From: Halothece sp. PCC 7418 | GTDB taxonomy: Bacteria; Cyanobacteriota; Cyanobacteriia; Cyanobacteriales; Rubidibacteraceae | NCBI RefSeq assembly: GCF_000317635.1 | Contig: NC_019779.1 | Span: forward strand, 1,178,001 to 1,242,000 | Direction of reading: 5' to 3' | Length of the DNA: 64,000 bases | In this document: one piece after another, positions 53,604 to 63,315 of the stretch | How the letters are laid out: each line of letters begins with the position of its first letter | Numbering within the stretch: the stretch's first letter is position 1 | Position numbers and translations under genes: made by a program | The notes under the pieces: generated by a model | Told to the model about the DNA's origin: nothing | Seen by the model: only the letters and a program-made list of their open reading frames with translations | The model's database searches: none

Positions 53604-55229
53604 CTATTCCCATTCGATGGTACCAGGGGGCTTAGAGGTAACATCATAGACAACACGATTCACGCCTTTGACCTCATTTACCATGCGATTAGAAATCGTT
53701 TCCAGGAGGTCATAAGGAACGCGCGACCAGTCAGCAGTCATCCCATCTTCACTGGAAATCAGACGTAATACGACCGGGTGGGCATAGGTGCGTTTATCCC
53801 CCATGACACCAACACTTCGGATAGGAAGCAGTACCGCAAAGGCTTGCCAAAAATCTTGGTAGCAGTTTTGTTTTTTGATCTCATCCCTGACGACAAAATC
53901 AGCATCGCGGAGAATGTTTAAACGTTCTGCGGTGACTTCCCCGATAATACGAATCGCTAAACCTGGCCCAGGGAAGGGATGGCGTTGAATAATTTCATCG
54001 GGTAAACCAAGGGATGAGCCCACTTTTCGCACTTCATCTTTGAAGAGTTTGCGTAAGGGTTCAACTAGCTTAAAGCGTAAGTCTTCGGGTAAACCGCCAA
54101 CATTGTGGTGACTTTTAATTTTAACCGCAACCCGTTCTCCTGTTTTCGGGTCAACGTTGGTGTCTGCGGACTCAATGACATCAGGATAGAGTGTTCCTTG
54201 GGCGAGATAGTCAAACGGTCCGAGTTCTCGGGATTTTTCTTCAAAGACTTTAATAAATTCGTGACCAATACGACGGCGTTTTTCTTCAGGATCACTCACC
54301 CCTTCCAATTGCGCTAAAAACCGATCGCGCGCGTTAACATATTCAACAGGAATATGAAAGCGATCTTTAAAAATCTCAAGCAACCGTTCCGGTTCTCCTT
54401 TCCGCATAAACCCTTGGTCAATAAACATACAGACCAACTGATCGCCAATGGCTTTGTGAAGCAAAAAGGCAAGGGTTGAGGAGTCCACACCGCCAGACAG
54501 GGCAAGTAAGACGCGCTTTTCCCCGACTTTTGCCCGCACTTCCCGCACGGCTTCTTCCACAAAGGCTTCTGATGTCCAAGTGGGTTCGCACTGACAAACT
54601 TTATACACAAAATTCCGAATCAGAACCGCCCCACCCACAGAATGAACCACTTCGGGGTGAAATTGAACCCCGTAGAGTTTTCTGTCTGGATGCGCGATCG
54701 CGGCACAAGGGGTATTGTCCGTATGGGCTAACACCTGAAAACCTAGAGGAAGTTCAATGCAGGAGTCACCATGACTCATCCACATGGTTGCGCCATCTTC
54801 AACCCCAGGAAACAAAATTTCTTCCTCATCAATATGGAGAGAGGCTTTACCATATTCAGCGTGTTTCGCCCGTTCGACCACTCCCCCCAACTGTTGTACC
54901 ATCACTTGCATTCCGTAACAGACACCAATGACAGGAATGCCTAAATCCCAAATTTTTGGGTCAACTTGTGGGGCTCCTTGATCATAAACGGAACTGGGAC
55001 CGCCTGAGAGAATAATACCGTGAGGGTTTAATTTCTTGAGTTGTTCTGCGGTTGTCCGATAGGGCAGAACTTCTGAATATACTTGAGTTTCACGAATTCG
55101 CCGAGCAATCAGTTCCGAGTATTGAGAACCAAAATCAAGGATCGCAATCATTTGCCGATTGATGCTACCTGTGATTTCTGCTTGCTCGATCGCTGCACTT
55201 TTTTGGGAAGAGTCAGTTGAAATAGTCAC
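53604..55229 (-). CDS. guaA: GMP synthase (glutamine-hydrolysing)
   Basis: A 541-residue enzyme that aminates XMP. The class I glutaminase half has [12 protein letters not shown], the nucleophile Cys in [11 protein letters not shown] and His/Glu in [10 protein letters not shown]. The ATP pyrophosphatase half has the PP-loop [17 protein letters not shown] near 247. The dimerisation end has [13 protein letters not shown] and ends [11 protein letters not shown]. Length is normal and the gene stands alone. Confidence 0.95.
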   Translation of the reverse strand: MTISTDSSQKSAAIEQAEITGSINRQMIAILDFGSQYSELIARRIRETQVYSEVLPYRTTAEQLKKLNPHGIILSGGPSSVYDQGAPQVDPKIWDLGIPVIGVCYGMQVMVQQLGGVVERAKHAEYGKASLHIDEEEILFPGVEDGATMWMSHGDSCIELPLGFQVLAHTDNTPCAAIAHPDRKLYGVQFHPEVVHSVGGAVLIRNFVYKVCQCEPTWTSEAFVEEAVREVRAKVGEKRVLLALSGGVDSSTLAFLLHKAIGDQLVCMFIDQGFMRKGEPERLLEIFKDRFHIPVEYVNARDRFLAQLEGVSDPEEKRRRIGHEFIKVFEEKSRELGPFDYLAQGTLYPDVIESADTNVDPKTGERVAVKIKSHHNVGGLPEDLRFKLVEPLRKLFKDEVRKVGSSLGLPDEIIQRHPFPGPGLAIRIIGEVTAERLNILRDADFVVRDEIKKQNCYQDFWQAFAVLLPIRSVGVMGDKRTYAHPVVLRLISSEDGMTADWSRVPYDLLETISNRMVNEVKGVNRVVYDVTSKPPGTIEWE

Positions 55230-55375
55230 GGTGTTTGCGGGGATAAATTATAAAAGCAGACTAGCAATAGAATTTTGGGTATTCCTTTATCATAGCAAGG
55301 AAATACTTGTAATATTTCTTAATATTACTCCTACTTTAACATAATCTGAAGTCACTCATTCGGAGGTGACAGCAA

Positions 55376-56203
55376 CTATTGCAATAATCCTGATGCAATT
55401 TCATCAACTTCTATATTTTCAACACCGCGTTCAATAATATCTGGCGATCGTTGGCGACGTTTCTTTTCACTGATCGGAGAAGATTGCATCAGATGAATCG
55501 CTTTGCTGTAGGCGGACATACGCCGTTGATGGAGAAACAAATCAGCAGCTTGTCGCCAATCTAAAAAGGCTTCTTGGTGATCTCCTAATTTCTTTTTCGC
55601 TAAGCCTCGATTATAATAAGCATTTGCGTATTGAGGATTGCACGCCAGAGCATGATTATAATCCTCAATCGCGCCCTGAATGTTGCCACTGTAGAACTTA
55701 GCCACTGCGCGATTATAATATCCTTCTGTCAAGTAAGGATTGGCGCGAATCACATGGCTAAAATCGGAGACAGCTTCCTGATAAGTTTGAAGTTGACAAC
55801 GAGTAATCCCCCGATAATAATAAGCCTTAGTGAGATGAGGCTTGAGTCGGATCGCATGATTACAATCGGCGAGTGCTTGCTCATATTTTTTCAATTTAAA
55901 ACAAGTTCCGCCTCGGGTCGCATAAACTTGGGCATCTGTATCATCTAGTTGAATTGCATAATTACAGTCTGCAAAAGCAGCTTTATATTTTCTCAACTTA
56001 AAATATCCTCTTGCTCGATGTCCATAGGCTTCGGCATAGTCAGGCTTCAAATCAATCGCATGGGTAAATGACTGAATCGCCTCTTGATACTGTTTGTTGG
56101 TATAGAATTCCTGACCTCGTTGAAAATGAATTTTAGCCTGTGTTGAAGATTGACCGACAAGAAACGACCAATTAATTTTTTCAGTCCAATCCAGTAAAAC
56201 CAT
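55376..56203 (-). CDS. TPR-repeat protein
   Basis: A 275-residue protein with six consecutive TPR units from about residue 23 to 226. Examples are YQEAIQSFTHAIDLKPDYAE, YKAAFADCNYAIQLDDTDAQ and IQGAIEDYNHALACNPQYAN. The C-terminal 45 residues are basic then acidic (ISEKKRRQRSPD, then EVDEIASGLLQ). No signal peptide is clear. It is a scaffold for protein contacts; the partner is unknown. Confidence 0.85.
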   Translation of the reverse strand: MVLLDWTEKINWSFLVGQSSTQAKIHFQRGQEFYTNKQYQEAIQSFTHAIDLKPDYAEAYGHRARGYFKLRKYKAAFADCNYAIQLDDTDAQVYATRGGTCFKLKKYEQALADCNHAIRLKPHLTKAYYYRGITRCQLQTYQEAVSDFSHVIRANPYLTEGYYNRAVAKFYSGNIQGAIEDYNHALACNPQYANAYYNRGLAKKKLGDHQEAFLDWRQAADLFLHQRRMSAYSKAIHLMQSSPISEKKRRQRSPDIIERGVENIEVDEIASGLLQ

Positions 56204-56364
56204 TTTTCATTAGCTCACTTTAAATATCTTTTTTATTTCTATTTTTATTGTATTCTAAATCACACTTAAACTAGAATCGTAAAAGCGATGAATTTTCGAG
56301 GATGAAATATTTATTAATATCAGTAATTTTTTCTAATCGTGAGGTAAGGCAAGGAAAAATCAGC

Positions 56365-56370
56365 TATACT
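56365..56370 (+). promoter_or_regulatory. Candidate -10 box of nadB
   Basis: TATACT lies 40 bp before the nadB start in an otherwise featureless A/T-rich spacer. No convincing -35 or repressor site was found. Confidence 0.3.
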
Positions 56371-56409
56371 GTTTCTTTTAGCTGACACGCAAAGGCAATT
56401 CCCACAATC

Positions 56410-58050
56410 ATGCAGTTTGATCTTATTATCGTTGGTGCTGGTGCTGCTGGACTTTATACCGCTTTATGTCTTCCTCAGAATCTTCGGATTGCCATTGTCA
56501 GCAAGGAGAACCTGAAAATTGGCGCGAGTGACTGGGCGCAGGGAGGAGTTGCAGCAGCGATCGCGCCAGGAGATTCCACAGACAATCATTATCAAGATAC
56601 CCTCAAAGCGGGAGTTGGCTTGTGTATTCCAGAAGCAGTCAGGTTTCTCGTTGATCATGCAGCATCTAGCATTGAAACCCTTGTTGAATTAGGGGTAGAG
56701 TTTGACCGTAAAGGGGAAGAACTGGCGATGACCCTAGAAGCAGCCCATTCTTATCCTCGGGTGCTTCATGCTGCGGATACCACAGGACGCGCCATTGTTA
56801 ATACTCTCACCGAACAAGTGCTAGCCCGTGAGAATATTACGGTGATTCCTCAAGCCTTTGTTTTACAATTGGAGGTTAATCCCCAAACCCAACACTGTGA
56901 AGGGGTTCGTCTATTACATGAAAATAAAATTCAATGGGTGAAAGCACCCGCCGTTATTTTAGCCACTGGCGGTGGCGGACAAGTTTTTGCCCAAACCACA
57001 AATCCCACAGTCAGCACGGGAGATGGTGTGGCTTTGGCTTGGCGTGTCGGTGCATTATTAAGAGATATTGAGTTCTTTCAATTTCATCCCACAGCGTTAA
57101 CAAAACCAGGTGCGCCTCACTTTTTAATTACAGAAGCGGTGCGGGGAGAAGGAGCGCATTTAGTGGATGAAACTGGGTATCGGTTTGCGTTTGAATATCA
57201 TCCGAATGGGGAATTAGCCCCTCGTGATGTTGTCAGTCGTGCGATTTATAATCATCTCCACAAAACCTCGGATGACCCTGCTCATGCGACAGTTTATTTA
57301 GATTTACGCCCGATTCCAAGAGAACGCATTGAATATCGCTTTCCGAATATTATCAAAGTCTGTCAGTCTTATGGCATTGATGTTTTCTCACAACCGATTC
57401 CAGTCGCCCCCGCAGCCCATTATTGGATGGGAGGAGTCGCCGTTGATATTAATAGCGCAACCTCTATTCCAGGCTTATATGCGGTGGGAGAAACGACAAA
57501 TACAGGGGTTCATGGCGCGAATCGTTTAGCGAGTAATTCTCTTTTAGAATGTTTGGTTTTTGGACAACAATTTAAGATGATGACAGTGCAGCCCTTAACC
57601 GATGTTCCGACATCAGAAACCTTGACTTGGGGAGAAACCAATTGGGCGGAAGAAGTCAATTATCTACAAGAGTTGAGAGAAGCGTTACGGGTTTTAGTTT
57701 GGGATAGTGCTGGAATTTCTCGCACTGAAGTCGAGTTAGCCCAGGGGTTAGCGCAAGTGGAAGCATGGCGGGAAACTGTTGCGGAGTTGAGTATTGCTGA
57801 GTTTTTACAGGGAGAAACCTTAAAAAGCGCGATCGAATTTAGCGATCCCAACGCGGAACAGCAATTGCGTTGTGCTGGAGAAACGTTTAATCTATTGGAT
57901 GTAGCGTATTTAGTGCTGAAAAGTGCTTTATTTCGTGAAGAAAGTCGAGGCGGACATTATCGTTCTGATTACCCGCGATCGCGCTCAGAATGGCAGGTTC
58001 ATACGTTGATCCAAAATGACACTTGGTGGACAATGGGGAGTTACCAGTGA
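56410..58050 (+). CDS. nadB: L-aspartate oxidase
   Basis: A 546-residue flavoenzyme that makes iminoaspartate for NAD synthesis. The FAD motif is IIVGAGAAGLYTALCL at residues 5-20. SDWAQGGVAAA, HSYPRVLHAADTTGR, FFQFHPTAL and HYWMGGVAVD are family blocks; GANRLASNSLLECLVFG lies near 377-393. The C-terminal helical domain is complete (SRGGHYRSDYPRS). The stop codon lies at the edge of a CCAGT(G/T)A repeat array. Confidence 0.93.
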   Translation: MQFDLIIVGAGAAGLYTALCLPQNLRIAIVSKENLKIGASDWAQGGVAAAIAPGDSTDNHYQDTLKAGVGLCIPEAVRFLVDHAASSIETLVELGVEFDRKGEELAMTLEAAHSYPRVLHAADTTGRAIVNTLTEQVLARENITVIPQAFVLQLEVNPQTQHCEGVRLLHENKIQWVKAPAVILATGGGGQVFAQTTNPTVSTGDGVALAWRVGALLRDIEFFQFHPTALTKPGAPHFLITEAVRGEGAHLVDETGYRFAFEYHPNGELAPRDVVSRAIYNHLHKTSDDPAHATVYLDLRPIPRERIEYRFPNIIKVCQSYGIDVFSQPIPVAPAAHYWMGGVAVDINSATSIPGLYAVGETTNTGVHGANRLASNSLLECLVFGQQFKMMTVQPLTDVPTSETLTWGETNWAEEVNYLQELREALRVLVWDSAGISRTEVELAQGLAQVEAWRETVAELSIAEFLQGETLKSAIEFSDPNAEQQLRCAGETFNLLDVAYLVLKSALFREESRGGHYRSDYPRSRSEWQVHTLIQNDTWWTMGSYQ

Positions 58051-58145
58051 CCAGTTACCAGTGATCAGTGACCAGTTACCAGTTACCAGTTACCAATGAA
58101 CGAAGAACAATGAACCAAGAACAAATAACAAATGACTAATGACAA
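58039..58145. repeat. Short tandem repeat array between nadB and the 98-codon gene
   Basis: Units of AGTTACC and AGTGACC or AGTGATC repeat about eight times (58039-58095), then grade into AACGAAGAACAATGAACC and AACAAATGACTAATGAC. The array reaches the start codon of the next gene. AACAAAGAACAATTA units continue the style at 58440-58478, before aspS. Confidence 0.7.
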
Positions 58146-58428
58146 TCGAAAAATTAATGAACTAAAACGAGAAATGCAAAGGCTTTATGAAGAAGTAAAG
58201 ACCTTAAAAATTGATGTTGCGTACTCCGCCGTGAGACGACGAAGCCTGCGGATGACCGTTGGTCATATTTCGGAAGGCTTTGATCATTTGAGTGAAGATA
58301 TTGATAGATTAAGAGATGAAGTACGGAAAAACCATTACCAACTTTCTCATCAAATCAATCAAGTTTTAGCACGTCAAGAAGTGATGTTAGAAGCCTTTAC
58401 TAAACTTTCGGATTTACCAGAAGAGTAA
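58132..58428 (+). CDS. Small coiled-coil protein
   Basis: A 98-residue, largely helical protein: INELKREMQRLYEEVKTLK, then HLSEDIDRLRDEVRKNHYQL and INQVLARQEVMLEAFTKL. Heptads suggest a coiled coil. Residues about 33-46 (SAVRRRSLRMTVGH) are coded by DNA that matches an intergenic repeat at 12150-12169 in 18 of 20 bases. The start lies in an ACTAATGAC repeat and has no good ribosome site. No family is recognised; it lies 52 bp before aspS. Confidence 0.6.
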   Translation: MTNDNRKINELKREMQRLYEEVKTLKIDVAYSAVRRRSLRMTVGHISEGFDHLSEDIDRLRDEVRKNHYQLSHQINQVLARQEVMLEAFTKLSDLPEE

Positions 58429-58480
58429 CGTAATAATTAATAATTAACAAAGAACAATTAATAAAGAACAATTAACAAAA

Positions 58481-60271
58481 ATGCGGACATACTATTGCGG
58501 AGACTTAAAAGCAAAACAAATTGGTGAAACAGTAACCTTGTATGGTTGGGTGGATCGTCGTCGGGATCATGGCGGTGTGATTTTTTTAGATGTGCGCGAT
58601 CGCGCTGGTATCGTGCAAGTCGTGAGTGATCCAGAACGGACACCCGATTCCTATCCCCAAGCCGAAAATATCCGTAATGAGTATGTGGTGAAAGTGACAG
58701 GGCGAGTGAGTCAACGTCCTGAAGAATCCCTCAATCCCAATCTTCCCACAGGCGAGGTGGAAGTCTATGCGGATGAAATTGAAGTTTTAAATGCAGTACG
58801 GAAACAGCTTCCATTTCAAATTTCCAGTGATGAAGCCGATGCTGTCCGAGAGAATATTCGCTTAAAATATCGCTATCTGGATTTACGGCGGGAGAGACTC
58901 AATCAAAACCTCCATTTACGTCATCAAGTCGTTAAAGCCATTCGTCGCTTCCTCGAAGACGAAGAAAACTTTGCAGAAGTGGAAACCCCCATCCTCACCC
59001 GTTCCACTCCCGAAGGCGCAAGAGACTATTTAGTTCCCTCGCGAGTGAATCCTGGACAATGGTTCGCCCTTCCGCAGTCGCCTCAGCTATTTAAGCAACT
59101 ATTGATGGTGTCTGGGTTTGACCGCTACTATCAAATCGCTCGTTGTTTCCGTGACGAAGATTTACGGGCGGATCGTCAACCGGAGTTTACGCAGCTTGAT
59201 CTGGAAATGAGTTTCCTCTCTGAAGACGAAATCCTTGATCTCAATGAACGGTTAGTTTGTCATATCTTCAAAACCGTAAAAGGGATTGATCTCCCCCGTC
59301 CGTTCCCGCGTTTAACTTACAATGAAGCCATGAGCCGTTATGGCAGCGATCGTCCTGATACCCGTTTCGGCTTAGAATTAGTCGATGTGTCTGATATTGT
59401 CGCCGATTCTGGCTTTAAAGTCTTTTCGGGTGCGGTCAAAAGTGGTGGTTTGGTGAAAGTTTTACCCATTCCAGGGGGGAATGATCAAATCTCCAACGTC
59501 CGCATTAAATCGGGCGGTGATTTATTCAAACAAGCAGCAACCGCAGGCGCGAAAGGCTTGGCTTATGTCCGAGTGCGGGAAGGAATGGAAATCGATTCCA
59601 TTGGCGCGATTAAAGATAACCTCAGCGAAGAACAAAAACAAGAATTACTCCGACGCACGGGCGCACAACCTGGACATCTCTTACTGTTTGGCGCGGGAGA
59701 TACCGTCACCGTCAATAAATCTTTAGATCGCGTCCGTCAAGCATTAGGGGAAGAAATGGGATTAATTGATGAAAATGCGATTAATCTGCTTTGGGTGACT
59801 GAGTTTCCCATGTTTGAATGGAATCCCGACGAAAAACGTTTAGAAGCTCTTCATCACCCCTTTACCGCCCCCCATCCTGATGATTTAGAGGATATCAAAA
59901 CCGCACGAGCGCAAGCCTATGATTTAGTGTATAACGGTCTTGAAATCGGTGGCGGAAGTCTGCGGATTTATCAGCGAGAAATTCAACAACAGGTGTTTGC
60001 AGCCATTGGCTTATCCCCAGAAGCAGCAGAGGAAAAATTTGGTTTCCTTCTCGAAGCCTTTGATTATGGAACCCCTCCTCACGGCGGAATTGCTTACGGG
60101 TTAGATCGCCTCGTCATGCTATTGGCGGGAGAAGAATCCATTCGCGATGTGATTGCATTTCCGAAAACCCAGCAAGCCAGTTGCTTGTTAACTGAAGCCC
60201 CTAGTGCAGTGGATGAAAAGCAACTGAAGGAACTTTATGTTGCTTCCACCTACGATCCGGAGATGGAATAA
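58481..60271 (+). CDS. aspS: Aspartyl-tRNA synthetase
   Basis: A 596-residue class IIb synthetase. The OB-fold anticodon domain has [20 protein letters not shown] near 19-38. Motif 2 is [18 protein letters not shown] near 222, the bacterial GAD insertion lies about 290-420, and motif 3 is [19 protein letters not shown] near 534. Length and motifs are complete. The stop overlaps the ATG of a degraded ATPase frame (TAATG). Confidence 0.95.
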   Translation: MRTYYCGDLKAKQIGETVTLYGWVDRRRDHGGVIFLDVRDRAGIVQVVSDPERTPDSYPQAENIRNEYVVKVTGRVSQRPEESLNPNLPTGEVEVYADEIEVLNAVRKQLPFQISSDEADAVRENIRLKYRYLDLRRERLNQNLHLRHQVVKAIRRFLEDEENFAEVETPILTRSTPEGARDYLVPSRVNPGQWFALPQSPQLFKQLLMVSGFDRYYQIARCFRDEDLRADRQPEFTQLDLEMSFLSEDEILDLNERLVCHIFKTVKGIDLPRPFPRLTYNEAMSRYGSDRPDTRFGLELVDVSDIVADSGFKVFSGAVKSGGLVKVLPIPGGNDQISNVRIKSGGDLFKQAATAGAKGLAYVRVREGMEIDSIGAIKDNLSEEQKQELLRRTGAQPGHLLLFGAGDTVTVNKSLDRVRQALGEEMGLIDENAINLLWVTEFPMFEWNPDEKRLEALHHPFTAPHPDDLEDIKTARAQAYDLVYNGLEIGGGSLRIYQREIQQQVFAAIGLSPEAAEEKFGFLLEAFDYGTPPHGGIAYGLDRLVMLLAGEESIRDVIAFPKTQQASCLLTEAPSAVDEKQLKELYVASTYDPEME

Positions 60272-60735
60272 TGGCAAAAAATCTAGAGCACTTAACGATT
60301 CATCAGTTTCGAGGCTTACCAAAATATCACGGGTTTAAAGCTGCTCACGCTTTGCTCCGCTGCCCTTAAGGGCGTTCTGTGTTAATATAGGGAAATACTG
60401 GAAAGGTATTCAACCAGTCTAAAAACCTTGATCTCTCGTCGAGATTAAAGCAATCAACAAGAAATTTGGTTGTCTAAATAGTACCCAATTGCCTTGGGAA
60501 ACTAGAGGGAAACCTCAAACGACTGAGGAGACTTCCGCCTCTGTTAATGAAGGGAAACCAGAGTTAGTAAGTGGTGTCGCTGAGCCAGTAACTACCTTCG
60601 GGTAGGAATCACCGTCCTTCTAGGGCGGTGAGTATGTCAAGTTGGTTGTTTCCACAAGGAACTCAAGAAACCTCAGGGGAAATAATGATCGCAGGAGAAG
60701 GCAATTTTTCGTTCAATGACCCCCACCTCACAAAG
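60271..60735 (+). pseudogene. Broken AAA/OLD-like ATPase gene
   Basis: A 32-codon frame starts at the aspS stop: [16 protein letters not shown] is the usual N-terminus of AAA ATPases of the RecF/OLD kind, but it ends in IS-like DNA before any Walker A. After that DNA (from about 60634) comes a frame with SSWLFPQGTQETSGEIMIAG and EGNFSFNDP, which resembles a middle part of the same family. The nucleotide-binding core and the rest are gone. I infer an ATPase gene once coupled to aspS, destroyed by insertion and deletion. Confidence 0.55.
60345..60640 (+). mobile_element. Remnant of an IS1341/TnpB-type element
   Basis: The left part has a CCGCTGCCCTTAAGGGCG stem (GCCCTTAAGGGC palindrome). The right part has a frame GCLNSTQLPWETRGKPQTTE and so on that resembles the poorly conserved C-terminal tail of TnpB, then a hairpin ACCGTCCTTCTAGGGCGGT (60611-60629), a common right end of such elements. 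The nuclease domain is deleted. It splits the ATPase pseudogene. Confidence 0.55.
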
Positions 60736-60753
60736 TAGGTGGGGGTCATTGAA
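60712..60753. terminator. Perfect 17-bp hairpin
   Basis: TTCAATGACCCCCACCT (60712-60728) and its exact inverse (60737-60753) surround an 8-base loop. The core arms CCCCCACCT and AGGTGGGGG are identical to both hairpin ends of the IS200/IS605 element at 3.0-4.9 kb. The stop codon of the minus-strand gene at 60746 lies inside the stem. It may terminate transcription and may derive from an IS end. Confidence 0.65.
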
Positions 60754-61159
60754 GCAAGTTTCTCTCATCTTCACTGGGTAAATAGAGCATTGCTGTTTGT
60801 GCATCTTCATCTGCTTCCACCCAGATCTGAATCGGTAGTTCAGTTTCTACCCCATGATGAGGAATGGAGAGTCCCACAAAACGTTCTCCGTCTTCAGCCT
60901 GACGACCCATCAGATTAAGAGAGGTGTCTTGGATGTCCCATAGTTGCAGGGGGCGAGTAAAATTCCAATTTTTCATTAATCGCTGTTGATTTTGGAATTT
61001 AATAAAATGTCTTAATTCTTCCATCCCATCTTCTGCGGGGAGAAATAAATAAGGTTGTGCAGCGACAATCAGGCTGATTAACTCATTGAGTTTCTCATCA
61101 TTTTCTTTTAAATCTAAAATGCCCTGAGTTCCCTCTACTCTAATCTCTGGTGTCTCCAT
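60746..61159 (-). CDS. Hypothetical acidic protein
   Basis: A 137-residue acidic soluble protein that I do not recognise: METPEIRVEGTQGILDL, then LPAEDGMEELRHFIKF and LSIPHHGVETELPIQIWVEA. There is no signal or membrane segment. ATG at 61159 has AAAGGA eight bases upstream, better than ATG at 61165. It is alone on its strand, and its stop lies in the 17-bp hairpin. Confidence 0.6.
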   Translation of the reverse strand: METPEIRVEGTQGILDLKENDEKLNELISLIVAAQPYLFLPAEDGMEELRHFIKFQNQQRLMKNWNFTRPLQLWDIQDTSLNLMGRQAEDGERFVGLSIPHHGVETELPIQIWVEADEDAQTAMLYLPSEDERNLLQ

Positions 61160-61476
61160 TCTCATTCCTTTGCCTCTTTGGTGGCAATTTTATCACAGGG
61201 AAAAAGATTGGATTGGGATCTGTCTTATATGAAATACAAAAAAGTGTGCGACATACCCTTAGAAAGGGGGGCTAATGGGGGATTATTAAACCAGTTTTAT
61301 GTAGCAACCATAAGTGGATTCCATATTAAATTGAATCAGTAGTGCTAGATCTGTTGCTTGGGGCAAATTCCCGAATGACTAACGACAATTTTAGAAATCC
61401 TTGCTCTCGTTACACTGAGGGTTAAAGGAAGTCTCATGATCAAAACAGACTTCTGATTTCCTTTACCCCATCTTGG
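61160..61476. other. Intergenic region with repeat and structured leader
   Basis: It contains a G-run unit (AGAAAGGGGGGCTAATGGGGG near 61260-61281, degenerate relative of the unit at 165) and a CAGTAGTGCTAGA stretch near 61337. Just before the next gene GAAGTCT (61428-61434) pairs with AGACTTC (61446-61452) inside a wider GGTTAAAGG/CCTTTACC pairing. The latter could fold in the 5' leader. No gene is supported. Confidence 0.4.
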
Positions 61477-63315
61477 ATGTCTCCCATGTTTAGTTTTCTG
61501 GTCTTACAAGCTCTAGCGATGGGGTTGATTAGTGCCTGTTCATTGCCCCTAGGAGCATTGACGGCTCGTTTCTGGCAACCGAGAGAGCGTGCATTAGCTT
61601 TTCTGATGGCGTTTGGGGCGGGAGCATTACTGTCAGCGTTAGCCATTGATTTGGTTAATCCTGCGGTAGAAGCTGGACATTTTTATCCTCTCGCTTTCGG
61701 ATGTATTTTAGGTGGATTATTATTTCTGTCCTTAAACCAATTATTGAATAATTATGGGGGATTTCTGAGAAAAGATTCGATTACGGCTCATTACTTCCGC
61801 GCTCGTCAACGGCGACGATTTAAGCGGATGTTATCGAATATGGGTCGAATTGATGTGTTTCAACAGCTAGCCCCTGGAGAAATTCAACAACTTGCCAATA
61901 GCGTTTTTAGTCGTAAATATCCAGCAAGAACACGAGTTTATCACTCTCGTGAACCCTCAGAAGGTCTTTATATCATTGAAGAAGGGGAAGTTGAGCTTTT
62001 AGATCCAGAGCAAAACGCTCGTGTTGTTAAGCGATTGACGAAAAATGATGCTTTTGGACGGATGGCATTTTTTACGGGTGCGCCTCACGCCACGATCGCG
62101 CTGACAAAAACGGACACTCGACTTTGGATCTTACCGAAAACGGCTTTTGATCAATTGCTCAAGACCTCCCCAACATTAGTGGAAGCGGTAAAACAGTTTC
62201 TCAAAAGTCATGAAATTGCGTTTTATTTACAAAAGCGACAAGGAATCTCGCCCAAAAATGTGAAAGCATGGGTGAAGCGGGCGGTTGAAGAAATTGAAAC
62301 TCGCAGTGCGCCACAGGAAGTCATTTCCGTTGAGCGTAAAGATCAAGAACTAGAGCATATCTTAACTCAAGTCCGACGAGTTCCGATTTTCCAAGATTTA
62401 TCCCCAGAGGATACGCGAGCCATTGCAGGGCGTGTTTTTTGCAAACGACATCCCAAGGGTCACACCTTTTTTCATCAAGGTGAACTCGCTGATCGGATGT
62501 ATATTATCGAAAGTGGAGAAGTGGCGTTAATTGACCGTACCAATCCACAGCGACAGCCTTTAACGTTGGGAGAACGGGATGCTTTTGGCAGTCTATCTTT
62601 TTTAACGGGAACTTTCCACACGGCGACCGCGATCGCGAATACCGAAACCACAGTTTGGGTCTTGCGAGAACAGGATTTTAATCAACTGTTACAAAAATCA
62701 CCGCTTCTGGAAAGGGCGGTTAAACACTTTTTACAAGAAGGAGAAGTATTTCACTATCTGCAAGAACGACAAAATTTTGATTTGGATCAAGCTGCGCGTT
62801 GGACTCGAAAAGTGATTAAAATCATGGATGCGGGTCAATTCATTCCTTCTGCTGCGGAGATGAGAGATGCAATTCAAGAACACCGTAGCGCACCTCTGGC
62901 GATTTGGTTGGGGTTAATGCTGGATGACATTCCAGAATCATTAGTCATCGGTTCGAGTTTAGTCCACTCTCAGGTTAGTTTTTCCTTGATGGCTGGCTTA
63001 TTTCTCTCTAACTATCCCGAAGCCCTTTCCAGTTCCGTGGGAATGATGCAACAAGGCTTCCCCTTTCGGCGAGTAATGATGATGTGGAGTTCTTTAACTG
63101 TGGTGACAGCAGTGGGGGCTGCACTGGGAAGTCTCTTTTTTGCAAGTGTATCGCCCTTTCTCTTTTTTTTCGTGGAAGGATTAGCAGCTGGTTGTGTACT
63201 CACAATGGTTGTGGAAACGATGTTACCCGAAGCCTATCTGAAAGGGGGATCAATTATTGGATTTTCCACTTTAATCGGGTTTCTAGCTGCTTTATTTTTT
63301 AAAACGTTCGAGTAG
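61477..63315 (+). CDS. ZIP-like membrane protein interrupted by two cNMP-binding domains
   Basis: A 612-residue protein. Three N-terminal helices (FLVLQALAMGLISACSLPLG, then ALAFLMAFGAGALLSALAID and LAFGCILGGLLFLSL) look like ZIP helices 1-3. The cytoplasmic loop is replaced by about 370 residues with two CRP-like domains: PARTRVYHSREPSEGLYIIE with GRMAFFTGAPHATIAL, and HPKGHTFFHQGELADRMYII with GSLSFLTGTFHTATAI. About five C-terminal helices follow. Where ZIP transporters have HNxPEG and HExPHE-type metal ligands, this has LDDIPESLVIG and SNYPEALSS, with no histidines. It could be a gated transporter or a sensor. It meets the DUF2358 gene tail-to-tail. Confidence 0.75.
   Translation: MSPMFSFLVLQALAMGLISACSLPLGALTARFWQPRERALAFLMAFGAGALLSALAIDLVNPAVEAGHFYPLAFGCILGGLLFLSLNQLLNNYGGFLRKDSITAHYFRARQRRRFKRMLSNMGRIDVFQQLAPGEIQQLANSVFSRKYPARTRVYHSREPSEGLYIIEEGEVELLDPEQNARVVKRLTKNDAFGRMAFFTGAPHATIALTKTDTRLWILPKTAFDQLLKTSPTLVEAVKQFLKSHEIAFYLQKRQGISPKNVKAWVKRAVEEIETRSAPQEVISVERKDQELEHILTQVRRVPIFQDLSPEDTRAIAGRVFCKRHPKGHTFFHQGELADRMYIIESGEVALIDRTNPQRQPLTLGERDAFGSLSFLTGTFHTATAIANTETTVWVLREQDFNQLLQKSPLLERAVKHFLQEGEVFHYLQERQNFDLDQAARWTRKVIKIMDAGQFIPSAAEMRDAIQEHRSAPLAIWLGLMLDDIPESLVIGSSLVHSQVSFSLMAGLFLSNYPEALSSSVGMMQQGFPFRRVMMMWSSLTVVTAVGAALGSLFFASVSPFLFFFVEGLAAGCVLTMVVETMLPEAYLKGGSIIGFSTLIGFLAALFFKTFE

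Noticed and set aside
58039-58145. Possible CRISPR array
   Set aside because: Units are 7 bp without spacers; they are simple tandem repeats.
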